DNA of 64,000 nucleotides from Limnovirga soli (GCF_013106755.1 NZ_WHPF01000001.1:434001-498000), one strand, 5' to 3'; counted from the stretch's first letter, positions 42,348-52,521 are shown. Notes: generated by a model not told the origin, from the letters alone. Numbers and translations are program-made.

Positions 42348-45300
42348 TTACGGCAAAGTAACGTGTAATGTTACTGGAAGCGATACAAAAAATGTGGTAC
42401 CCTTATTAGCCATTGTTTGAAACCAAATTTGTCCATTGGCTTTTTCTACAATGCCTTTGCATATGGCTAATCCCAAACCTGTTCCTGAAGATTTGGTGGT
42501 AAAATTGGGCGTAAATATTTTGTGTTGCATGGCTGCAGGTATACCCGTACCACAATCGGTTATGGCAATAATGATTTGCTGTTGTTCTATTTGCTGATTG
42601 ATGGTTATTTCAATATTATTTTGGGTATTGCTGGCTTCTATTGCGTTTTTAATAAGATTGGTAAATAGCCTGTTCATTTGAATTTTATCGGCAGTAATGG
42701 TATAAATACCTTCCATTTTTTGCCATTGAATATGTATGGAAGCATCAGCTGAAAATAAACGGATGATGGATGCCAGCACATCTGTAAGATCGAATGTTTC
42801 CTCGTTAACAATGGCAATATTGGCGAACTGCGAAAAATCTCCGGCAATTTTAGAGAGCTGATCTATTTGCTCTACCAGGGTTACCGCTACCTGCTTACTA
42901 AGTTCTTTTACGTTGGACTGATTATTATCGATGGCTTTTTGGAGGTATTGTATACTTAGCTTCATGGGCGTAAGCGGGTTCTTAATTTCGTGTGCTACCT
43001 GACGGGCCATTTCACGCCAGGCACCTTCCCGCTCACTACGAGCAAGGGCTTCGGCACTATCGGTTAGCTTTTTAACCATTTTATTGTATTCGTTTACCAG
43101 CTCGCCCAATTCATCATCTTTTTTCCATACAATAATTTCGTTAGCACCACCAAAGCTGATGAGTTTCATTTTATCGGCAATAAATGTAAATGAGGAGGTA
43201 ATGCGTTTGGTAAACCATATGGCAATTGCCCCCGCCATAATAAAAATTAGTGCATTTAATATAATAAGGGCAATGAGGAAATTGGATATTTCCTGGTTAA
43301 GCTCATTTTCAAGATTAATGTAGGGGATATTCAAATAGGAAAGTGTATTACCCATTTCGTCTTTTACCGGTACATAAATACTACGGTAGGCAAAATCCGC
43401 CACCTGCTCTTTCTGGATGAATTGCGTATAGCGTTTGTAATGCATGGCATCGTAAGCCACACGGTTCATTTTAGTGGTAACAATCTTATTATAAAAAAGG
43501 TATTGCTGAGAGGAGGCTTGCAGGTTGCCACTAAGATCATAAAAATTGATATCTGTATTATGGGTGGCCGCTATTTCTACAATACTATTTTCAAATGCAA
43601 GATTTAGGTCGAGGTTGTTTACATCAAACATTTCGCTGGCTACCACCCTGCTTTTTGCGAGTCGCTCAATTTCGTTTACCACTATCCTAACGGTACTTAC
43701 CAGCTTTTCGTCGTTGGCTTTATCAAAACGGGCAATAAAAAAGGTGATGGTAGTAATTCCTATAATGATAAAAGAAACCAGACTTACTGAAACAATGATA
43801 GTTTGAATTTGCGTACGCAAACTAAAGCGAAATATCTTTTTTATTTCTATCCATTTAAAATGCGTTTTAAATAAAAGGTTACCAAAGTGCTGCAGCAAAA
43901 CCAGCACGATAAATATGCCAAAAATATAGGCGAAAAAGGTAACTGAAGCAGAGAACCAATCTTCCTTTTTAGTCACCACTATTATCTTATTATCACTGCC
44001 TTTTGTCCATAGTTCGCTATACCCGTTTTTACTGGTAAAATAAAACTCCACTTTGGGTAAATCGGCTCTGGAAATAGTATCGTTAAAATTGTAATTGCCG
44101 CTACTTTTAAACAGGTGATTTTTTACATAAATGGCATAAGGATAGGTACCGGTTGATATTTCATTATCGTAAAGTACCTGCCGGAATAATTCCGGTGTGA
44201 GTGTTTCTTTGGTAAAGTTTCTGGGACTAATAACCATAAACACATAGCCTGCAATGCCATAGCCTGATGAGGAGGGCACATCCTTTTCGTAAATATATAC
44301 GAACTGATCGAGACCTGCTTCGTAATAATAGAGTCCATCTTTATTATTAGCCGGTACTGCTTTATTGGCTATCAGTGCTTTTAACTGTAAATAGCTGGCT
44401 GAATCTTCGTTATTGAGAGGCTGTTTGTTATTATCGAAAGTGTAAATTCTGGTATTGAAGTTATTTACAAACCCCCTGAAATTGGCATTGATGAGTTTTT
44501 GTTTTAGCTGTGTATTTTCATAGGGATCATAAAATCGGCTAAAGTTTTTTTGAAGAAATATATCTGATAACTGTTCTACCGCCATATTAATAATGGTTTC
44601 GCTGGCCTGCTGGGTACTAAGACTTATTTTATCAGCAAAATCTTTTCTTTTCTTTTGCTCAAGTGATGCGTTTTGATACATAAGCAAAACTGTAACTGTA
44701 GCCATAAGAAAAATGCTCCATGCCATAAAGAAAGGCGCATCGTAAAAGGAGAGTGTTTCATCCTGTTTGCGCATATCTGTTAACACGTAAAATAAAATCA
44801 TCCAAACAATTACAATAAACGTAAGACCCGTTGAGTTAATAAAAGCTACCCTTAATGCCACTAATAACAGGGCGCCAGCCAATAAAATAATTAACCGCCA
44901 ATAAAGGGAGAAACCTGCCAGCCTGCTAATACTACATAATAACTGTACCAGATAATAATAGCTTATAACAATAAAACAAACAATTATAAACCCTATAAGT
45001 GTATACTCATTCAGTGAAAAAAAATTGGCTACATCAAATGATAATTTATCTGAAGAATCAATTATTAAACTACTTAAAAAATAAGTGGTAGAAATTGTAA
45101 GTAATGGCAAAACTACCAATGCCGCAACCGAGGATACTTTTTTAATTTGTTGGGTTAGTTGCTGCAATTTATCATTGATAAAACTGAAATGAAATTTTAT
45201 AAAACTAACCATCCAGTAAAACAAAATTGCATTAATAAGCAAATCGCCTAAAGAGGGGTGTATATAACTGGATGCATAAATGTCTGCATCAAACAATTCC

Positions 45301-46130
45301 AGTTTTCTAAAATTAAAGGGGAATGAAAAATTATAACTGATTAAACGAGCAGTAAAAACTACAGAAAACAAAAAAAAGAAGCCTGGGGCCAAACCTGTCT
45401 GCGACACTACTGCAGTGGCCAGTGAGTTTATAAAAACCATTAATAAAATAATGGCCGCTACTCTTAAAATAATTGAAATATTTTCCGGCTGATCAAAAAG
45501 CGCATTATCCTTTTTACTTACATAATACAGCGGCTTACCACTTTCATCAATAATGGGAGGGCCAATATTTTTCTCGTCAATTATATAATTTTTGGCAAGC
45601 TCAGGATAATCTTCAAAATGATTGGTAAGATTACTATTCTCGTACAAATATTGCCAGTAAACAGGTATTAATCCTGCAATTATATAGGCCTTATCATCTT
45701 TTCGGATAGTCTTTTTTATTAAAACAAAATAGCTCTGTTGATAAGTAACCGCGTAATTACCATCTGGTTTGGCAATATCGGCAGTATTGATTTCCATTTT
45801 ATTGGTATTCCAGTAAAGAGGAACAGGATTACCCAAATCGTTTACTACATAACTATAAAGACCAATATTATCGGTTAATTTATCTAGTTCTTCTTTTACG
45901 GGGGGCAAACTATCACTTATCAAACTTTCAATAAGGTTTGTTTGGGTAAACAGCTGATTGAAATAGGCTTCCTTTTCGGCTATATGCCTGGAAAGCACCG
46001 TTGCTACTTTTGTAGCATTTGAATCGAAGGAAAAATAGTTGGTAAATAAAAAAGATAGCGTATACAGCCATGCTGCTGTGATAAACAGATAACCATGCTT
46101 GTATGATGCCTTTTTTAATATATTGATCAA
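42348..46130 (-). CDS. Large membrane sensor histidine kinase (NtrY-like)
   Basis: A 1260-residue kinase, much longer than usual. Order: TM near 15-35, extracytoplasmic region to about 215, a cluster of about eight TM helices (to ~480), a second extracytoplasmic region (490-725), TM near 730-750 and 775-800, a third external loop, TM near 950-972, HAMP-like linker (to ~1030), HisKA with the phosphoacceptor His1047 in QVAHEIKNPLTPMK, and HATPase with GTGIPA and GTGLGLAICKGI. The H-box resembles NtrY. It begins at TTG 46130, overlapping the mazG stop codon (TTGA), and no ATG occurs before the first TM. No response regulator is adjacent, so the partner is unknown. Confidence 0.9.
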   Translation of the reverse strand: MINILKKASYKHGYLFITAAWLYTLSFLFTNYFSFDSNATKVATVLSRHIAEKEAYFNQLFTQTNLIESLISDSLPPVKEELDKLTDNIGLYSYVVNDLGNPVPLYWNTNKMEINTADIAKPDGNYAVTYQQSYFVLIKKTIRKDDKAYIIAGLIPVYWQYLYENSNLTNHFEDYPELAKNYIIDEKNIGPPIIDESGKPLYYVSKKDNALFDQPENISIILRVAAIILLMVFINSLATAVVSQTGLAPGFFFLFSVVFTARLISYNFSFPFNFRKLELFDADIYASSYIHPSLGDLLINAILFYWMVSFIKFHFSFINDKLQQLTQQIKKVSSVAALVVLPLLTISTTYFLSSLIIDSSDKLSFDVANFFSLNEYTLIGFIIVCFIVISYYYLVQLLCSISRLAGFSLYWRLIILLAGALLLVALRVAFINSTGLTFIVIVWMILFYVLTDMRKQDETLSFYDAPFFMAWSIFLMATVTVLLMYQNASLEQKKRKDFADKISLSTQQASETIINMAVEQLSDIFLQKNFSRFYDPYENTQLKQKLINANFRGFVNNFNTRIYTFDNNKQPLNNEDSASYLQLKALIANKAVPANNKDGLYYYEAGLDQFVYIYEKDVPSSSGYGIAGYVFMVISPRNFTKETLTPELFRQVLYDNEISTGTYPYAIYVKNHLFKSSGNYNFNDTISRADLPKVEFYFTSKNGYSELWTKGSDNKIIVVTKKEDWFSASVTFFAYIFGIFIVLVLLQHFGNLLFKTHFKWIEIKKIFRFSLRTQIQTIIVSVSLVSFIIIGITTITFFIARFDKANDEKLVSTVRIVVNEIERLAKSRVVASEMFDVNNLDLNLAFENSIVEIAATHNTDINFYDLSGNLQASSQQYLFYNKIVTTKMNRVAYDAMHYKRYTQFIQKEQVADFAYRSIYVPVKDEMGNTLSYLNIPYINLENELNQEISNFLIALIILNALIFIMAGAIAIWFTKRITSSFTFIADKMKLISFGGANEIIVWKKDDELGELVNEYNKMVKKLTDSAEALARSEREGAWREMARQVAHEIKNPLTPMKLSIQYLQKAIDNNQSNVKELSKQVAVTLVEQIDQLSKIAGDFSQFANIAIVNEETFDLTDVLASIIRLFSADASIHIQWQKMEGIYTITADKIQMNRLFTNLIKNAIEASNTQNNIEITINQQIEQQQIIIAITDCGTGIPAAMQHKIFTPNFTTKSSGTGLGLAICKGIVEKANGQIWFQTMANKGTTFFVSLPVTLHVTLP

Positions 46131-46924
46131 CGGTTGCTGTTTTCTTTTTTAATATGGTTCCAAAGTTCATCCATCTCCTGTAAACTCATTTGTGCCAAAC
46201 TGTTGCCTTGTTCAGTGGCAGCAGATTCCATTTGCGTGAAACGTTGAATAAACTTTCGGTTTACCTTTTCCAATGCTATCTCTGCATCTACCTGCAAAAA
46301 ACGTGCATAATTTATAAGACTAAACATCACATCTCCAAACTCTTCTTCAATATGGTTTTGATCCTGCTCGGCAATCGCCTCTTTTAATTCACCTATTTCT
46401 TCTTCTACTTTTTTCCAAACATCTTCTCTGTTATCCCATTCAAATCCAACCTGTGCCGATTTTTCCTGAATCCGCGTTGCTTTTACTACAGCAGGCAAGG
46501 AACCCGGCACCCCGCCCAATACCGATTTTTTCCCCTGCTTCATTTTAATAGTTTCCCAGTTCTTTTTAACATCCTCATCTGATACAACAGGCAATAGGCT
46601 ACCATCAGCTGTTACAGGCGGATAAATATGTGGATGCCTTACAATAAGCTTATCGCAAATGGAATGCAACACTTCTTCCAGGGTAAACTTTTCCTGTTCG
46701 GTAGCTATGCGTGCATAAAAAACAATATGTAAAAGAATATCACCCAATTCCTCCTTAAGGTTGGGCCAGTCTTCACTGATAATCGCATCTGCCAGTTCAT
46801 AGGTTTCTTCTATGGTTAGTGTACGCAGTGTATGTATTGTTTGCTTTTTATCCCAAGGGCATTTTTCCCTTAATTCATCCATTATACCTACCAATCTCAA
46901 AAATGCAGCTCCTGTATTTTCCAT
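46127..46924 (-). CDS. mazG: Nucleoside triphosphate pyrophosphohydrolase MazG
   Basis: A 265-residue MazG with two MazG domains. The first has CPWDKKQTIHTLR, IEETYELADAI and EELGDILLHIVFYA; the second has EEEIGELKEAI and EEFGDVMFSLINYAR. The EExxE and ExxD clusters bind magnesium. It hydrolyses dNTPs and NTPs to NMP and pyrophosphate, clearing non-canonical nucleotides. The length is as in E. coli MazG. It sits 3 bp after the DUF3667 gene and overlaps the start of the histidine kinase gene, so the three are translated from one transcript. Confidence 0.96.
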   Translation of the reverse strand: MENTGAAFLRLVGIMDELREKCPWDKKQTIHTLRTLTIEETYELADAIISEDWPNLKEELGDILLHIVFYARIATEQEKFTLEEVLHSICDKLIVRHPHIYPPVTADGSLLPVVSDEDVKKNWETIKMKQGKKSVLGGVPGSLPAVVKATRIQEKSAQVGFEWDNREDVWKKVEEEIGELKEAIAEQDQNHIEEEFGDVMFSLINYARFLQVDAEIALEKVNRKFIQRFTQMESAATEQGNSLAQMSLQEMDELWNHIKKENSNR

Positions 46925-46927
46925 TTG

Positions 46928-48055
46928 TTAAACCTGAAAAAGTGAATTAATAAAAAAGATTAAGGCAATAAAGCAATTGAGTATACCACAAATTAATAAG
47001 AGCAAAAAGAATTTGAAGGCTGTTTTAAAATAGCCTTGCTTATAAAACAACTTCATTGATAAATAGGTATACAATATGGCATAGGCAATAATAATATTAC
47101 TAATCCATGAAAATAGCTGCCAATGGCTAAATCCATATAAGCCTTTGAATGCAAAAATTAACAGCGATAAAATAAAAGTGGCAATATATATGTGTACCAC
47201 TAAAATCAGGTGGTCTACATAAAAATATTGCTTTCTGCGCCCCACATACAATAACTGTAATACCAATGCCACCAACGGCAAGGATACAAACATCATTTGT
47301 GGTATAGAATGAGTTACTTTCTCTATAAATTTTTCCCAAAACGCGTTGGAGTTGCCTTCATATTTTTGGTTAACTGCAATAGATTTTTTATTTAATAGAG
47401 CTTTAAACCAGCCATCTCTTTTACCCGATGGCAATTGCTTTTGTATAGAATCATAGATTTCAATGGTGGCGGGCAGGCCAGAATCACTAAGATTAACAAT
47501 GCTTACTTTTGGACTATTCAACTCGTCTGTATGGTACTTGCTTTCCAAAGAATCTGCATCTGCAGATTCCCTCGATTGGATAATAGGACCCGATAACTTG
47601 TCCAGCGCCGCAATGGCCTTCTTTAAATTCTCCCTTTCAGCTGAATCGGTAGTTACAGCCAGGGAATCTCTTAGTTTTTGAACGGGTAATTCAATATGAT
47701 CTTTCGACTCAGCAATTTGTTCTGATAATTGCTCTGGCTTTACTATATAAGAAAAGAAAATGATAAAAAATATGGCCGAAGTAAATACATACATCCGAAT
47801 GGGATGCAGGTAGGTAGCACGTTTACCCCGCATGTATTCACGGGTTAAAAAGCCAGGTTTCCACAGTAAATACTTTAGTGAGCTAAAAAACTTACCATCA
47901 AAATGAAATATATCATACACTAAGTGCGTAGCCAAAGCAAAAAAGCTTTCTTCAATTTCCACATTTTCCTGTCCGCAAATATGGCAAAAACGCCCCTGTA
48001 CCTCAGCATTACAATTAAGACAGTTCTTTTCTTTTCTTTCTATTAAATGCGACAC
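46928..48055 (-). CDS. DUF3667 domain membrane protein with zinc ribbon
   Basis: A 375-residue protein. The N-terminal zinc ribbon has Cys12, Cys15, Cys24 and Cys27 (CLNC and CHIC). DUF3667 follows: FFALATHLVYDIFHFDGKFF, then LLWKPGFLTREYMRGKRATYLHPIRMY, shown in parts. One TM lies right after it (about 95-113), then a hydrophilic region (about 115-255) and about four TM helices at the C-terminus. The function of DUF3667 is unknown. Translation begins at GTG 48055, as no ATG precedes the zinc ribbon. It is the first gene of the DUF3667-mazG-kinase unit. Confidence 0.85.
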   Translation of the reverse strand: MSHLIERKEKNCLNCNAEVQGRFCHICGQENVEIEESFFALATHLVYDIFHFDGKFFSSLKYLLWKPGFLTREYMRGKRATYLHPIRMYVFTSAIFFIIFFSYIVKPEQLSEQIAESKDHIELPVQKLRDSLAVTTDSAERENLKKAIAALDKLSGPIIQSRESADADSLESKYHTDELNSPKVSIVNLSDSGLPATIEIYDSIQKQLPSGKRDGWFKALLNKKSIAVNQKYEGNSNAFWEKFIEKVTHSIPQMMFVSLPLVALVLQLLYVGRRKQYFYVDHLILVVHIYIATFILSLLIFAFKGLYGFSHWQLFSWISNIIIAYAILYTYLSMKLFYKQGYFKTAFKFFLLLLICGILNCFIALIFFINSLFQV

Positions 48056-48144
48056 CTATAAAAATTTAGCTAAAAATACAGAACTCATCCCTTGCAACCA
48101 TATATACTTTGCAATATGTTTCCGCGTTAATAGCATGCACACAT

Positions 48145-48152
48145 TAAATTTG
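48145..48152 (+). promoter_or_regulatory. Predicted -7 box (TAAATTTG)
   Basis: Full match to TAnnTTTG, 16 bases before the ATG at 48169, with TTTC about 22 bases upstream. Confidence 0.45.
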
Positions 48153-48168
48153 CATAAAATCATTCAGC

Positions 48169-48993
48169 ATGAAATATAGCGGTCTATTCCTGGTTTTTCT
48201 TTGTACATTTTCTTTTTGCCAGGCGCAATACTATTATAACGATATTATTACTACCCAGCAAAACAATAAACAATACATGACGTTAACCATTAACAACACC
48301 AAACAGGTTAGCGCAAAAAGTTTTGAAGCCAATAACGAACCCACCAGCGATTTTTTACTTGAGCAAAAAATCACCAATAATAATACCCAAATAACCACTA
48401 CCACTTCCTACCCATCCACGGGCAAAACCATTTCGGTTTCACTGTATAACAACAATAAAATTGTAAAAACCACCGATAGTGCAGACAATGTAAAAACCAC
48501 CACTACCTATACCTACAATAATAAAAATATCATTAGTACCAATACCATTACCGAAGATGCTTTTATGGCCAATTCATCGCAGGAAACCCATCAATGGCAA
48601 TACGAGAATAATGTACCGGTAAAAATGCTGCTGATTAAAAACAGTACCGATACCACCATTATAGAATTTATTAAAGACGAACAAGGTAATATTGCCGAAG
48701 AGCATTGGAAAAAGAAAGGCTCAACCATCGAAAAATTTTATTACTACTATAACAACAAACGCCAGCTTACCGATGTGGTACGTTTTAACATAAAAGCCCG
48801 CCGGTTGCTGCCAGATTTTTTGTTTGAGTACAATAACGATGGCACTATTGCCCAGTTTACCCAGGTGCCTCAGGGCTCGGATAACTACCTGGTTTGGAAA
48901 TACCTTTACCTGCCCAATGGCTTAAAAGACAAAGAAATTTGCTTTAATAAAAAGAAGGAAAAAGTAGGCACTATTGAGTATAGCTACAAGTAA
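48169..48993 (+). CDS. Secreted protein of unknown function, Asn/Thr-rich
   Basis: A 274-residue exported protein with a signal peptide (MKYSGLFLVFLCTFSFCQAQ). The mature part is strikingly rich in Asn, Thr, Lys and Tyr and is built of short repeated strands (TTSYPSTGKTISVSLYNNNK, TTTTYTYNNKNI, FYYYYNNKRQLTDVV, FEYNNDGTIAQF, EYSYK), like the YD/RHS-type or wall-associated beta repeats of Bacteroidota. No catalytic motif is visible. It is alone on its strand, with a promoter box just upstream and a modular repeat after the stop. It is probably a periplasmic or surface structural protein. Confidence 0.6.
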   Translation: MKYSGLFLVFLCTFSFCQAQYYYNDIITTQQNNKQYMTLTINNTKQVSAKSFEANNEPTSDFLLEQKITNNNTQITTTTSYPSTGKTISVSLYNNNKIVKTTDSADNVKTTTTYTYNNKNIISTNTITEDAFMANSSQETHQWQYENNVPVKMLLIKNSTDTTIIEFIKDEQGNIAEEHWKKKGSTIEKFYYYYNNKRQLTDVVRFNIKARRLLPDFLFEYNNDGTIAQFTQVPQGSDNYLVWKYLYLPNGLKDKEICFNKKKEKVGTIEYSYK

Positions 48994-49028
48994 AGGCATT
49001 TTTATGAGGCCGGCTGTATAACAACAAT

Positions 49029-49125
49029 GCAGCTTTACTTGCGTCGCACACTGCAAGGTTCTGTAATGCTATTTGGCTGTAGGCAGCTGCACAAAGAATC
49101 TAACCGTACAAGTGAGTGACACAAC
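49029..49125 (-). repeat. Modular miniature element, mixed arms
   Basis: GCAGCTTTACTTGCGTCGCA (49029) ... GTGAGTGACACAAC (ending 49125), with inner words CACTGCAAGGTTCTG and TAATGCTATTTGGCTGT. It is the reverse complement of the copy at 52580-52672 over its full length with about a dozen changes. Outer motifs GGCCGGC (49002) and GCCGGC (49149) flank it. It lies between convergent genes. Confidence 0.85.
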
Positions 49126-49176
49126 AGGTGCTGCATAAAGAATTACTGCCGGCTTAATCAATAATTACCTGCGAAT

Positions 49177-50742
49177 TTATTGCTTGTCTATTTCTACTAT
49201 TGTGGCCACAGCTGTTTTGTTATTGGTTGCAACCTCAAAATGCATGGTGCCTGCTGCATCTGCGGTAAATTGCACATTGTCTACGCTATAGGATTGTAAC
49301 GCTTTGTTGATATTATTTACAAAACCATCCGTTTTGGCAGCATTCACCTGCTGGTTGATGTCAAACACATTTAAAGAATCTTTACTTATAATTACAGCCA
49401 TATAATCTTTATTACCCAATTCATCGGTCATCATACTCATACCCCGCGGAAAAAGCCGGTACCCCGTTATGCCGCAATAAGGTGAAAACTTGGTGCGGGC
49501 TGGATCGTTTTTCATGGGGTAAGGGAATAAAATATAACTGCTTCCATCGGTTTCCATACCTAAAACATATACATAACATTCACTGCTGTTTTTTACTTCA
49601 ATTTTAAATTGCGTGCCTTTTTTGATAGCAGTTGTAGTAGAAAATGTGTTGCCGTTTTTATATTCAAGCGGTATATAGGCTTTGCTGCCATTATCAACCA
49701 GCCCAATGCTACATTCCAGGCTATTGGCAGTGGCACTGTTTTCTTTGGGCATAGGGTTTAGTCCGTAGGCTTCACGAACAAAGCGTTTAAAATCGTTATA
49801 ACGAACAAATGCAACGCCATTTTGCCCCCATTCAGGCCCCCAGCTATTTAATATTTGAAAAGCGCCGCCTTCCATTCTGTCGTCGTAACCAATAACGCAC
49901 ATGGCGTGGCCACCAAAACCCATCATATTATAATCGTCATCGGTAGGATGCCATACATCCTGTCCCATCATATTTTGCATAAAACTGCCGCCTACCATCA
50001 TACCAATTACTACCGGCACATCTTTAGCCAGGTGCTCTTTAATGGCATAAAGGTCCAGATTGTTCACATTATCGCCCTTGGTTAAGCGGGTAAAACCCAG
50101 CATTCTGTATTGTGCAGCTTCCTGTTTTAAGGCAGCAGAAGGCTGCCGGCTGCAATCCTGATCGGTGTAGGGAAACTCGCCAAAAGGCACAGAGCCGGTT
50201 TGCGTCATGTTTTCCATGGCACGTATAATATAGCTGCCCTGACAACCATCCAGCCCAATTTGGTTATATAAAAAAGAAGGACTGAATTTAATATTATCTG
50301 GATTAGCGCCTGTGGTAGTGGCTTCCAGTATGGTTCTGGCGCCATATGCACTACTCCAGGCAACACAACTACCCTGCTGCCCCTGGTTACCGGGCGAGGG
50401 TGCAAAGCGCAAAAGGGACACTATTTCGGGTAAATTGCTTTTGCTCTCGTCTGTGGCTTCATAAATCTGGGCTTTATCAAACTCTTTAGGGTCAAGTACG
50501 CCGCCGGTGGCATATTGGGCAGCTGTTTGTTGTAACATACTGCCACAACCATCGCTAAAATAGAGATATCCCCCAACAATCAGCACCAGCACCAACCCTA
50601 TTGGATTTTTAATAAGGCCAAAAATCAAGGGCAATAGGGCAAAAATGCCACTCCCACCTCCGGGTCTTTGCCCGCCGCCGCCACTATCATTGCCGGAATT
50701 ATCAAAATTATCATTGGGGTCGTCAACCATTCTTATAGGCAT
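49177..50742 (-). CDS. Membrane-anchored papain-like (C1) cysteine protease with C-terminal DUF4384-like domain
   Basis: A 521-residue protein. A Gly-rich N-terminus (residues 15-32) precedes one transmembrane segment (NPIGLVLVLIVGGYLYF, about 46-62). The C1 peptidase domain follows with QGSCVAWSSAYG (Cys126), GGHAMCVIGY (His279) and ILNSWG (Asn299), a complete catalytic triad; GPEWGQNGV continues as in papain. The last ~190 residues resemble DUF4384, a domain often linked to caspase-like or papain-like peptidases (YVYVLGMETDGSSYILFPYP). No propeptide is obvious. The protease domain probably faces the periplasm, if the short N-terminus stays inside. The substrate is unknown. Confidence 0.85.
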   Translation of the reverse strand: MPIRMVDDPNDNFDNSGNDSGGGGQRPGGGSGIFALLPLIFGLIKNPIGLVLVLIVGGYLYFSDGCGSMLQQTAAQYATGGVLDPKEFDKAQIYEATDESKSNLPEIVSLLRFAPSPGNQGQQGSCVAWSSAYGARTILEATTTGANPDNIKFSPSFLYNQIGLDGCQGSYIIRAMENMTQTGSVPFGEFPYTDQDCSRQPSAALKQEAAQYRMLGFTRLTKGDNVNNLDLYAIKEHLAKDVPVVIGMMVGGSFMQNMMGQDVWHPTDDDYNMMGFGGHAMCVIGYDDRMEGGAFQILNSWGPEWGQNGVAFVRYNDFKRFVREAYGLNPMPKENSATANSLECSIGLVDNGSKAYIPLEYKNGNTFSTTTAIKKGTQFKIEVKNSSECYVYVLGMETDGSSYILFPYPMKNDPARTKFSPYCGITGYRLFPRGMSMMTDELGNKDYMAVIISKDSLNVFDINQQVNAAKTDGFVNNINKALQSYSVDNVQFTADAAGTMHFEVATNNKTAVATIVEIDKQ

Positions 50743-51043
50743 CTCGTATATATTTTATCACTCTAATGTAAACGAAATCAGTTTTTGTTTCACTTTTTAA
50801 CCAAATAAATAAGCAAAATGCACTACGGAAAAGAATTTAATGTGGCTTTAATTAGAATTAATCTTATAGAAAGGGGGTTACAGTAATTAAAGCAATAATT
50901 TTATCCTCTTAACAAAACAAACACCAGTTATGTCCCTAACCAAGTTATATAATCAATTTATATCATACCTATACAAACAAGGTATGTATCATATATTCTT
51001 AACCCCCAAAAACCAAATCATGTACAAACACAAACTATCTGAT

Positions 51044-52471
51044 ATGAAATTAAAACCTATAGCGATTGCTTTAAGCACCACATTGCTGCTGGGCGCCAAT
51101 ACACAGGCACAGCAATGCAGCAACTTTAAATTAAACAATAGCAGCAACCCCTTAAAAGGTATGGCAGTTTTGTCTGGCCAGGAAAGCCGTCCTTTCTTTG
51201 TGGATATTGATGGAGATGGTAACCTGGATTGTTTTGCAGGCGAATACAATACCAAGGGTAATGCAACCGCAAAAATATATTTTTATAAAAATGAAGGCAC
51301 TAACGTACATCCTTCTTATACAAAGGTAAGTGGTGCTGAAAACCCATTTGAGGATGTAGCTATCCCGGTAGTGTCTATTCCATACTTTTTGGATATTGAT
51401 AACGATGGCGATAACGACTGTTTTATTGGTGATGGTAATACCGGCGCTATCCGCTTTTATAAAAATATTGGTACTGCTACCAAGCCTCAGTTTGAAAAAC
51501 AATCTGCTGCCATGAACCCATTGAGCATGGTTAAATTATCTGCAGAAATTATGGCTGAGCCCGCTTTTGCCGATGTAGATAATGATGGCGACCAGGATTG
51601 CCTTATTACAGACTTATACGGCAACCAGAACTACTATAAAAATATAGGCACTGCCAAAGAGCCTTCTTTTGAACATATTACTGGTAAAGAAAACCCATTT
51701 AGTTTTATTAATGAACTGGAAGGTAATGGCCCCTCTTTTTACGATTGGAATAAAGATGGTTTACAGGATCTGTTTATTGGTACCAAATATTATAAAAATA
51801 CTGGCACTCAAACCCTGCCTGCTTATACTTTAAGCCAGGATGGACCCAGCTTTGCATCAGAATCTTACCTGTTACCTTTACGTTGGGTAAACCTAAGCAG
51901 CAAAACGGCCGTATCTGTAGTATATGGCGGTGCAGCTGGCAACTTTAATTTCCAAACTACCGCCCCTGAAATAAGTGTTTCGCCAAACACACCACAAACC
52001 ATTAGCAAGGGTAGCGCACTAACTTTACGGGCTCAAAACGTAGCTGGTTACACCTACCAGTGGACAAAAGATGGCCAACCCGTTGCAGGTGCCAATAAAA
52101 GCGAATTAATGGTAAAAGATGCAGGTGCCTATAGCGTAGAAGTTACCAGCGCCTGTGGCAATATTGCTTCTGCTGCTGTGCCAGTTGCCTTAAAGGGTAA
52201 TGGCATAAACGATATAGCTGCCAGCAATAACGATCTTATTAAAGTGCAGGCATATCCAAATCCAACTAAAGATGAGTTTACGGTTACTATCCCTGCAGGT
52301 GTAAAAGCCAGTTCAATTCGTGTAATTGATTTACAGGGCAGGAAAGTGTTTACACAAACCATCAGCAGTGGTTCGGTTAAATTTGGCAAGCAATTAAATA
52401 CAGGAATTTATTTTCTTCAACTGGTAAATGCCGATGCAGTTATACATCAGCAAAAACTGGTTAAGAACTAA
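51044..52471 (+). CDS. FG-GAP/VCBS-repeat protein with T9SS sorting domain
   Basis: A 475-residue secreted protein. ATG 51044 is chosen because a signal peptide starts there (MKLKPIAIALSTTLLLGA); in-frame ATGs at 51020 and 50930 would place long hydrophilic leaders before it. Four calcium-binding repeats follow, DIDGDGNLD, DIDNDGDND, DVDNDGDQD and DWNKDGLQD, forming a probable beta-propeller blade set. An Ig-like segment (about 310-385: YQWTKDGQPVAGANKS) precedes the C-terminal type IX sorting domain (AYPNPTKDEFTV, then GIYFLQLV and KLVKN). It is expected on the cell surface or in the medium, exported by the T9SS. The function is otherwise unknown. Confidence 0.85.
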   Translation: MKLKPIAIALSTTLLLGANTQAQQCSNFKLNNSSNPLKGMAVLSGQESRPFFVDIDGDGNLDCFAGEYNTKGNATAKIYFYKNEGTNVHPSYTKVSGAENPFEDVAIPVVSIPYFLDIDNDGDNDCFIGDGNTGAIRFYKNIGTATKPQFEKQSAAMNPLSMVKLSAEIMAEPAFADVDNDGDQDCLITDLYGNQNYYKNIGTAKEPSFEHITGKENPFSFINELEGNGPSFYDWNKDGLQDLFIGTKYYKNTGTQTLPAYTLSQDGPSFASESYLLPLRWVNLSSKTAVSVVYGGAAGNFNFQTTAPEISVSPNTPQTISKGSALTLRAQNVAGYTYQWTKDGQPVAGANKSELMVKDAGAYSVEVTSACGNIASAAVPVALKGNGINDIAASNNDLIKVQAYPNPTKDEFTVTIPAGVKASSIRVIDLQGRKVFTQTISSGSVKFGKQLNTGIYFLQLVNADAVIHQQKLVKN

Positions 52472-52490
52472 CAAAATATAGTTTGTAAGT

Positions 52491-52521
52491 AAAAGCTATC
52501 ACCTAGGTGGTAGCTTTTTTT
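52491..52521 (+). terminator. Intrinsic terminator of the VCBS/T9SS gene
   Basis: AAAAGCTATCACC pairs with GGTGGTAGCTTTT (one wobble, TA loop) followed by T residues, 19 bases past the stop. Confidence 0.88.
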
